In this document: positions 56,409-64,000 of the stretch, piece by piece
Layout of the letters: the number at the start of each line of letters is the position of its first letter
Numbering within the stretch: position 1 is the first letter of the stretch
Origin: Trachythela sp. YZ-2020
Lineage: Eukaryota; Cnidaria; Anthozoa; Malacalcyonacea; Clavulariidae
DNA length: 64,000 nucleotides
Assembly (NCBI GenBank): GCA_016169945.1
Contig: JADLSH010000379.1
Span: 248,001-312,000 of the forward strand
Reading direction: 5' to 3'
Translations under genes and position numbers: made by a program
Notes under the pieces: generated by a model
What the model saw: the letters and a program-made list of their open reading frames with translations, nothing else
The model's database searches: none
What the model was told of the DNA's origin: nothing

Positions 56409-57508
56409 CTATAATGCTTAATTTGCGCGTGTATAATTTATGCATTAATACTTGACTTAAGTTGCTGGCGTAGATATGCAGTCTATTGCCATTCAAAAGT
56501 TGACGAGGAGACTGGGACCGAGTTTTGAATAAGGAATAGGGTATAAACATAACCATTGAAAAGGTCGTCTAAAAATTAGTTTGGAAACATTGCTTGACGA
56601 CATTCAATCTCGTACCCATTTTACTCATGGCTCTGGGTACGAGATTGGACGACATTTGAATGCAAAGAATTGTAAAATGTGTCGAGTTGAACGCACTAAG
56701 GCGAAGCCCGAATGAAGAAATTTTGAAAGCATATACTATTCATAACGCTCATATCCAGTGTGATCGAATTATGTAGTAATTTTGATGCAATCTTTCGAGC
56801 CGTTGGCGTTGAATATTTTTTAAAATTAATTCCAAATTCTTGGAATTACCAAAGGCGTTCTATATGACTATAAAGCGCATTGACCAGTGTCGTATCTGGC
56901 ATTTTGTTTTCCACAATATCAACTCGTTAACAAAAATCCTAAATATTCCATTTACAATGCAGTAATGTTATTATATTATATTTACAATTTTATATTACTT
57001 TATGCAGTCTGCAATATATTTTAGTTCTGTGTATTAAATCAGGTTATATGTCTTCACATGCTATTCTAAATTACCTTACATTTTCCTGCCTTTAATTTAA
57101 ATTCTTGTAGTTATCATAAACTCTATATTTACAAATGTTTCTATTATTTATCTCACATCCGCTTGTGTAGTACCTACGAGTATTTACAAATGTTTCCGTT
57201 ATCTATCTCACATCCGCTTGTCTAGTACGTACGAGTATCAAGTTTTATAACTGAGCATACGGACAAAGTAAATAGTAGTAAATATTATATGTAAAAAACC
57301 CGTAATATAGTTTTGAACAATAACGGTGTTCTGGGTTACTTAACTCAAAACAATATACAATATTCTATTGTTGATCAACACACAGTCATTTCCGCTACGC
57401 TGGAATTTGCTCAAGTAAACGCCCTACTCTAAAACGACACTAAAACATAAATATATAGTGTTGCAGGCATATACAATTTGTGCGCATGTGTGTTTAATTG
57501 CGCGGTGT
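56409..57508. other. Globin 3' flank, non-coding
   Basis: AT-rich with no supported gene. A small palindrome (caatctcgtaccca ... tgggtacgagattg) lies at about 56,607-56,651. A direct tandem duplication of 55 bp (tttacaaatgttt ... gtacgagt type) occupies about 57,127-57,236. Confidence 0.5.
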
Positions 57509-57643
57509 TTATGGTGCATTCAAGCCACTGACCATCATATCTGAGATGTATTTGTAGAGCTTGTTCCATGCTTCGTCCATATCTTCCGTCCATAACTCTG
57601 GATAGAGTTCTTTAAAAGCCAACATCATCGCCGCGCCCATTCT
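57509..57643 (-). CDS. Globin exon 3 (helices G-H)
   Basis: Acceptor ctttag, then 44 codons and TAA. EAWNKLYKYISDMM is the H helix. It aligns without gaps to the exon-2 end, so no exon is missing between them. Confidence 0.9.
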   Translation of the reverse strand, partial: RMGAAMMLAFKELYPELWTEDMDEAWNKLYKYISDMMVSGLNAP

Positions 57644-60600
57644 CTAAAGAAAGTTAAAAAAGAATTCGAATTAGCCGAATTCATATTAGAAGACGGATTT
57701 CCGTCTAAAGGCGGATTTCCAGTCCTCGCGGGCACGAGCCTGTGTTTTGCCGCTCGCGGGAAATAGTTCAAAATTTTGAACTATTTTTTACTCGCTGCGA
57801 GAGCTCGCAATAATAAACCAATCATAAAACGGCGTGTGGTGGCAACGGAATGACATTCGTGCGAGTACTCGCAGCGAGCTGCGAGGAGCTTCGTGCGAGG
57901 ACTGGAAATCCGCCTTAAGACGTCTCAGACGACAAACTGGTCATGAATCTATTTCGGACGAATAAATCAAGATGGGTTTCAGCTGATAAAAGAGACTGGG
58001 ATTGAAGGGTTTCAAACCCTGAGGGAATAGGATGCTAGAAAGGCGATGACGACATAGCCTCCTCCGCAGGCAACTGTGTGTTCAACTAATATTTCATAAT
58101 AGCGAAATATTTCGTACAAAAAAACCGATAAAATACAATGATATACTGTAAAATATATACTCTTATGTTGTTGTCGTAAATGTGGAAAAGGGATTACGTG
58201 GGAGTATTGGGGGTGATACAGGCCTGGCTTCGCCCTCACCCCCTACGTTATGTTATTTACACTATAATGGATCAATACCGGAAAGATAATGTGAAACAGA
58301 GATTGTGTCTTATATCATTGTATTTTATCGGGTTTTTTTGGATGAAATATTAGTTGAACACACAGTTGCCTGCGGAGGAGGCTAATGACGGCAGACTTGT
58401 CCCGCTGTGGATGACAATGGAGGGTTCCAAGTTTCCCAGACAATATGTGACTTATGGAAAATTAGTACGGTGAATGAATATATAGTGCAAACGTTTGGTT
58501 CAGTACCGCGGAGGAAAAACATGAAGCTCTCTCTAAGTTGTTTTGTTATACTTGATTTGTCTAATCATATGACTTTTTATTTTCAGATGAGATTTTCCCG
58601 AGGCTCGTTCAGCGACGACGACGAGTGCGTCACCGGCCCTCCGTGTGCTAGAATGTGCAAGGTAACATGACTGAAAATTTCTTAGGCTGACTGAAAATCC
58701 AAGTCAAGTGAGCTTTTACCCTTTTGTTCCGCATCAGATTTCCGTTCTCTGCATTGAGCTCACCTTATAGGACACCTGCCCACGCGCGCGTCACGCAACC
58801 GCTTAGCACGTTAAAGCGCCTGGGTACGAGGCTGGTTTGACAGTCGTGTGGAATCAGAAACGTTTCCTAAGAATTTAGAGCTTCATGAAAAACAGTTTTT
58901 CATATCTTTGAGGATGATTCTGAAATTTACAGCTTGTCCTTACGAAACGAACAGTAGGTGGTTTTCACCCAGTGAACTCTAAGTAGACTGGAACGCTAAC
59001 TCCTATGATCAGGCCCTATGATTGGGTGAAGCCGAATTGATGCATAATTTGAAGCAAAAGGCGGGAACCGCGTGACTACAATGCACTTTCAAAAGGACTA
59101 AGGCGAGTTTTGAGGAGTGGGAAATTCAGTCAAAAGTTTCTTTTTTAGCGAAAATGAGAAAGAAAAATAGCTTTTTCATCCGAATTTTTCAATTTCAAAG
59201 ATTCAAACCTGGTTTTCTGGATAGTTCTAAGTAGTCTACATCCACCAACTGCAAAAACTTCAGGGGTGTCAGCTTTATATTCGAAATATTGGACAAGTTT
59301 GAACGTGCCGATGAAAACTTCGCTCTTCAACTTTAAAACAAAATAAGGTTAAAATCTTTCTACGGTCTTGAAACTTGTTTTTTACTAAAGCTTTAATCTT
59401 GCTCCAATGAGGATGTTTTGTGTAAGAAAATCGACGCTTTTTAGGCGGTGTATTTTCGGCTTCGGACCTTCAATGGCGGCCTTCAATTTGGCTTCAAAGA
59501 TGGCGGCCGAGTTATCGTTCCAGTCTACTTAGAGTTCACTGTTTTCACCTGACATCATCGCCGCCATGTTGGATGAACTTGACTGAAGGATATTGCTTGT
59601 TTGCAATGCAAATTTCACCCAACATGGCAAAATTTGATGAAAAACCTACCTCCAAATAGTGTGGCTTTAATTTCCGTATCTTGTGTCTTCTGCCCAACTC
59701 TTGAAGATATGTGGAACATGACTCGAAGTCGTTTATGGAGTTCACGCTGTTTTCAACTGCCGTCATCAAACGTTTAGAGTGACCATTGAGAAATTTCGTT
59801 GTCTCCAGCTTATCGACATTGCCCTGACCTCGGAACTCTGGAAACAGGTCCTGCATTTCAGGATATACTTGGAAAAGGCTAAACATATAAAGAATAAACA
59901 TATATTATGAATGGTAAACTGTGGTTAAATTCGCCTAAACCGTGGTTAAATTCCTATATCCAAAAGAGTCTGTGCATGGAAAGCAAAAATGTCCTTATAA
60001 TTCCGCCATTCTGTGGAGATAAGTTTTCGATTGTGAAGAGATAGGAGAACGCTTTCGTTATAATATTTTTATGCTTTTCACTAATTTTTTTTAGTAATAA
60101 TACGTCTGTTCATAAACCTATAGGAACTGTAGTGATTCACTGAAGAATTAAAGTGACAGTGTTTGTGACTAATTTTTAAGTACAAATATTCTCCATCTGA
60201 ATTTCAACTTTTTGACTTTTGTAAACTCGTGCATACACTGTGTCTTTTACACTACGAATATTAAATTATAATTTACTAATCACAGAAACGTTTCCTATAG
60301 CTTTGTGTTCAACCTAAAATATTTCGACGAGAAATTGTTTTTTTATGTCTCTATGTGAATCAGTCATCTTCGAAATTCCGTACCAAAGAGTCGATGAATC
60401 GAAGATGACAATTCAAATTATATGCAATCGCTATTAAAGTCGATTGTGTGTACACTTCTTAAACTGAATTTCATTTTCTATTTGTTCAAACAATCAAATA
60501 TAACAAATATCGGGATTCGATCTGCTGTCAGTAAATTAAAGTCCTTAGAAAGCCCTGAAACAAAAACAAATTTCATTTTGACTTCATGAATCCACTCTGT

Positions 60601-63600
60601 GTACAAATGAATTACTCTTCCAGTCCATGTTCAGTATAATGTCGTGCACACACAGGCCATCTGTTAGTTATGCTATATATGATTGTTTTTCTAATGTATT
60701 CTTGCAAACAATACAATGATGATGTTCCGCCGATTTTAATCTTTCGGACACTACCAAATACCGATCTACGGAAAAGGAGCCCTTAGAGATAAGAAATCTT
60801 CAATTATTTGTCATATGATTTATTTGATAATATATAGATTTTTCAACTACATTTCCCCTCCGTGGTTGACGTTTGCGACAGGTGCATGGGTTTTCTGCGT
60901 CATAACTGCTCGACGTAATTAGAGAAGTTTATTACAGAGAATATAGATATTTTTGAGAGCGCAGGATAATGAGTTGGAAACGAAGCCAAACGATATGTTA
61001 TGTCAAAAATATATATATGAAAGCCCAGACAACAAAACATTTTCTATATTTTTGAAAAAATTATCTTGTGGCCTGCATGGAATATGGATTGCCACAGTTT
61101 TTAATGCCAACTATGTCAAGCTGATAGTATCTTTAATCTTAACAGAAACACAGATTGTTGCTCAAACTCAAAACTCTTAGCCAAAGGCCTTTGGCCTAGT
61201 TTTCGCATTGTTAATGTTCATTTGCTTTTCAACAAAACACCCTGATATAGTTGTTCTATAGTTACTCTGTTGCTTAGAAACACGTATATACAGCGCCACA
61301 AATAATACAGGTATATATATATTCGATCAATATAGGGAGACCTTGACAAGTCCTTTTCCTTGAAAGTCATTACACCACCATGACACATCCATAAGATATA
61401 GCTTTTGAGCGGACAGACAAGAAGGTTTCCCTTGAAAAGTATTATTTACCTGTGTACAACAAAAATTGTCAAGTCTCCCCTGACATTTCCTTACAGCATT
61501 ATATACATGCAACAAGATTTGGCGCCAAGTTACCCTTGACATTTGACAAATCCTTATAGCATGCTTCTGAACGAACAGACAAACAGGTTACACGCAGGGT
61601 TTCTCTTGACAACCTAAATCGACAAGTTTCCCTTGACAAGACCTTATAATATAGAGCATCACACATGCACAAAATATAGCCTTTGAAGGGACAGACAAGC
61701 AGGGGTTTCCTTGACAAGTTTTGCTTCGCCAGTGTACCCATCGCACTTGGATTGCACGTTTAACAGTTGCCTGCCCACGACAACCTCAGTTAATTGAGAT
61801 AACTGCATGCATTTATGTGGCGGCAAAAGTCTTATACGTGTATGATAACACTGTAATTATATATATTGATTGTTGTAGCAATGTAGGATATGTCAAAAGA
61901 CAACGCTCCATGAAGCGGCATTGTAATATAGTTATTTTGTTTCGAACATTACCGATAACTTTAAAAAAAACAAAAAAAAAACAAAAAAAAACTTTAATGT
62001 CTAAAAAGTATTTTTAACTGAAAAATATGCACTTCAAGATTTACGAGTTTTAGTGTTTTTATACCCGCGAGTATAGGACAAATTTGAACCATGCCATTGC
62101 TCATTAACCCGTAACTAAGCGACCTGAATGCAAACCAAATAATCATTGAGTGTATTGTCAGATAAAAAGGCATCGGTGGCTTATCCAAAGTCGTAAACTG
62201 GGCCGCAAGATCATAAACAAGTTCCCTTTTACGAAAGTGTATTATAAAACAAAGCCGCGGTAACTAAGGTTAGATTATAATGCTTAGTTACCTTTGCTTT
62301 AGTATAATGTATGCATACAAAACAATGTGTAACAAGGCATGAGAGTCATCCAACATTGCCGCAAATTCAGTGGCAATAGTATTAATATAGTATAATACGC
62401 GTGATCAGCGTAAATATATAATGTGTCTACAGTAAATATTTAAAACACACGCGGTATTGGATATCTGTAATGAAGCGTAGGTCGTATCGCTTTTCCTTTT
62501 GTTTTATTATAATTAATATTGACGAAACTTCACACAAAATTAGTAATAGTACAAATATACAAATATTCATCAACCTAGTATATTATCTGTTCTGAAATTC
62601 TTTAATCGGTTGTAATAAGCGCGATCGCGTGTGTGTAAATACAGCTTGCGCGAATGTGCAGGCCCCATAGAAACACGCTTTTAGTTTTGTTCGCTTTTAA
62701 GAACTCCGGTTACCCTTGCTTTAATATTGAGTTTATTTGGTTTCAATCCTCATGCATGCGAGACTGAAACATCGCATGCAAAATAATCTCGGAACGCGGT
62801 TTCAAATGCATTCCCACTTGTTGTAACTCGAACTAAACCTAAGGCTAAGGTGATCGTCTGATCGAGCTCACCCCGCCGAGAAAATAAGAATGGACTCAGT
62901 GATCACAACAGTCTTTATTTATATGAATTGTGAATGTGCGTGAAAGCGATTTCGTAGTTAAAAAAGGCACAAAATTAACGTATCTCAGACCCTGTTATAA
63001 GGGCCTATATAAACTGAATAGATGCCGTATATGTCTATATTCATCTGTTAAAGTATCCCTGGTATTGTAGTTTGACTCCCTTGACGCAAAGCTTTTGTTT
63101 TAACTAATGTTATGGTATCTTAGCTGGTACGTTCACACACAGCGATTTGTCGGGCCGATTTTAGGTTTTGCTGAATGTTAATGACGAATATTTTCAGTTG
63201 ATGATGTCGCCAGATGACGTTTGCCACGTATTTTTCAAATATCATTAACGTGCATCTGAAATCGGCCCGACAAATCGCTCTGTGTGAACGTACCTTTACT
63301 ATATTTTAGCCAGACGATGCATCGTGCAGAAAGCGTCACGTATAAACACGTCCAATCTGCATAAGTGAGTCTCAAGCTGTATGCGTGATTACATCATTAC
63401 AGGTATAAATGAAGAATGTCTTTTGATCGGGCTGAATAATAGAAGAAGTAGTTTGGCATAGAAGTGTCCTTTGTGGTTATAAAACTAGCCAAAACCGCAT
63501 AGAACGTGCAAAGTTTCAAGTTCCGTCGTCGGGAATATACGCGTTTGCTCGAAGCGTTTGCTGTATCATTTCAGGTCGCCGAATTCTATGAGGCGACTTT

Positions 63601-64000
63601 ACTCCCTAGGCTATCTATATATTGGACCCCCGACTGGCTATAAAAACCTATCTTAAATATTCTCACACCACAAATCGCCATTGTCAAAAGTTTCGTTGCC
63701 AATGCCTGGGCCGTAGAGATATATAATCCGTAAATTACTACTTTTGTTAATACCTTATTAAGCCATCTGACAGGACCGGTACCTGTTAAACCTTGATTTG
63801 GAAACCATATCTTTATACCCATAATCAATGGATATCTTATTTAGTACTGGTACTTATCCACCGAAGTAAGAGGATTAATCTGTGACCTGAAATACCTAAC
63901 CCAAACCCCAAGAGTTCAAATTACTATATACAACAAGGAAAGCCGTATACTACTTACTTGACAAACATCTTTCTTCCAATTGCGGTCTTCTTCGGTTCAA
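57509..64000 (-). CDS. Globin, three exons, 5' end outside the window
   Basis: Minus-strand exons are >64000-63958, 59878-59650 and 57643-57509. Exon 1 ends in helix B (TAIGRKMFVN, donor gtaagt). Exon 2 starts LFQVYPEMQDLFPEFRG, where the Phe after DL is CD1. It then has distal His E7 in NGHSKRLMTAV and proximal His F8 in LGRRHKIRKLKPHYLE, ending at gtaggt. Exon 3 encodes helices G and H (MMLAFKELYPELWTEDMDEAW). The first intron interrupts a codon in phase 2 exactly at B12.2 and the second is phase 0 at G7.0, the two ancestral animal globin introns. About 134 residues are visible and only helix A is missing. The protein should bind haem. It could be a neuroglobin/cytoglobin-like or another invertebrate globin. 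Confidence 0.92.
57708..57915. mobile_element. ~208-bp inverted-repeat element in globin intron 2
   Basis: aaggcggatttccagtcctc near 57,708 is complementary to gaggactggaaatccgcctt ending at 57,915. Further in, ctcgctgcgagagctcgc and gcagcgagctgcgagg pair partly. The element is CG-rich compared with its surroundings and lacks any ORF. Confidence 0.7.
58055..58384. mobile_element. 330-bp MITE with 42-bp perfect terminal repeats
   Basis: tagcctcctccgcaggcaac begins at 58,055, and the exact complement of the first 42 bases ends at 58,384. Pairing continues imperfectly through aaccgataaaatacaatgat. It sits in globin intron 2. The flanks (gatgacga / aatgacgg) are similar and may be a decayed target duplication. 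Confidence 0.85.
58587..58661 (+). other. Possible isolated + strand exon in globin intron
   Basis: A 75-bp block beginning with ATG follows a strong acceptor (ttttattttcag) and ends at aag|gtaaca, phase 0 at both ends. It encodes an Asp-rich, Cys-containing stretch (FSDDDECVTGPPC). Its CG content is clearly higher than its surroundings. No partner exon is seen, so this may be chance. Confidence 0.2.
58970..59541. mobile_element. 572-bp hAT-type non-autonomous element
   Basis: The element starts CAGTGAACTCTAAGTAGACT and ends with the exact complement (about 26 bp of terminal repeat, through ggaacg). It is flanked by the identical 8-mer ttttcacc at 58,962-58,969 and 59,542-59,549. CAGTG-type ends plus an 8-bp target duplication are hallmarks of the hAT superfamily. 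A 61-codon minus-strand ORF inside is too short to be a transposase. It lies in globin intron 2, about 100 bp downstream of exon 2 (in gene direction). Confidence 0.9.
59650..59878 (-). CDS. Globin exon 2 (helices C-F)
   Basis: Acceptor atgtttag, 229 nt, donor gtaggt. It carries Phe CD1, distal His E7 and proximal His F8. The eleven-residue spacing from His F8 to the exon end is the same as in haemoglobin beta. Confidence 0.93.
61330..61735. repeat. Degenerate repeats built on (t)cccttgacaag
   Basis: Phrases such as ggacagacaagaaggtttcc, gaacagacaaacaggttaca and ggacagacaagcaggggttt recur about every 120-160 bp. Each is followed by a cttgacaa(g) word and preceded by tatagc(a/c)tt. Near-complementary words (cttgtcaaggg, ccttgtcaagg) make up a patch in YLPM1 intron 1 at 37,605-37,785. 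Confidence 0.6.
63126..63294. mobile_element. 169-bp MITE
   Basis: ggtacgttcacacacagcga at 63,126 pairs with the complement of the right end at 63,294. There is one mismatch in about 36 bp, through tttgtcgggccgattt. No ORF and no clear target duplication. Confidence 0.75.
63958..64000 (-). CDS. Globin exon 1, partial (helix B)
   Basis: Open from the window edge to the donor gtcaa|gtaagt. The two left-over bases plus the first base of exon 2 give Asn. The reading KKTAIGRKMFVN followed by LF is the classic helix B to C junction. Confidence 0.8.

Larger units (their letters stand above)
59879..63957 (-). other. Globin intron 1 (~4.1 kb)
   Basis: Bounded by gtaagt (63,957 side) and atgtttag (59,879 side). 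It contains a tract of cttgacaag repeats (61,330-61,735), an A-run with regularly spaced C (61,963-61,990), and an inverted-repeat element (63,126-63,294). I see no internal gene. Confidence 0.75.

Overview
This is nuclear DNA of an intron-rich, AT-rich animal. The gene content (a YLPM1 orthologue, a three-exon globin with the ancestral intron positions, a roadblock-type dynein light chain) and the density of short terminal-inverted-repeat elements suggest an early-branching metazoan. A cnidarian is my best guess, but that is inference: no species-diagnostic gene is present.

Layout. (1) 1-22,626 is one uninterrupted satellite array of about 155-bp monomers that runs off the left edge. It is organised into 309-bp dimers and 537-bp trimers, and larger blocks have been copied within it. 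(2) 22,627-29,690 is a decayed BEL/Pao retrotransposon on the + strand. Gag, zinc knuckle, protease, reverse transcriptase, RNase H and integrase are all recognisable but broken by many stops and frameshifts. It runs straight into a nine-copy minisatellite of about 106 bp (29,687-30,600). (3) 30,600-35,187 is mostly non-genic, with a degraded minus-strand gene-like patch at 32,250-33,150. (4) 35,188-50,165 is the main gene of the window: a 20-exon + strand YLPM1 orthologue whose reading frame I could join exactly through all exons (2,099 codons plus stop). It encodes a collagen-periodic, prion-like Gly/Gln/Ser/Tyr domain, a long Pro/Gln/Arg/Gly-rich region, two Nab2-type CCCH zinc fingers, an Arg/Asp/Tyr-rich region and a C-terminal P-loop kinase-like domain. 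(5) 50,166-57,500 holds two foldback elements, a minus-strand roadblock-domain gene and a possible two-exon minus-strand gene of unknown function. (6) 57,509-64,000 is a minus-strand globin. Its three visible exons sit at the classical B12.2 and G7.0 intron positions and its 5' end lies beyond the window. Its second intron hosts three inverted-repeat elements, including one hAT-type element with an 8-bp target duplication.

The genes do not form an evident functional cluster. YLPM1 is expected in the nucleus (RNA-linked), the roadblock protein in dynein/transport or GTPase-regulator complexes, and the globin binds haem. The most interesting features are the domain architecture of the YLPM1 orthologue and the higher-order structure of the satellite, including a motif that resembles half of a CENP-B box in one monomer class.
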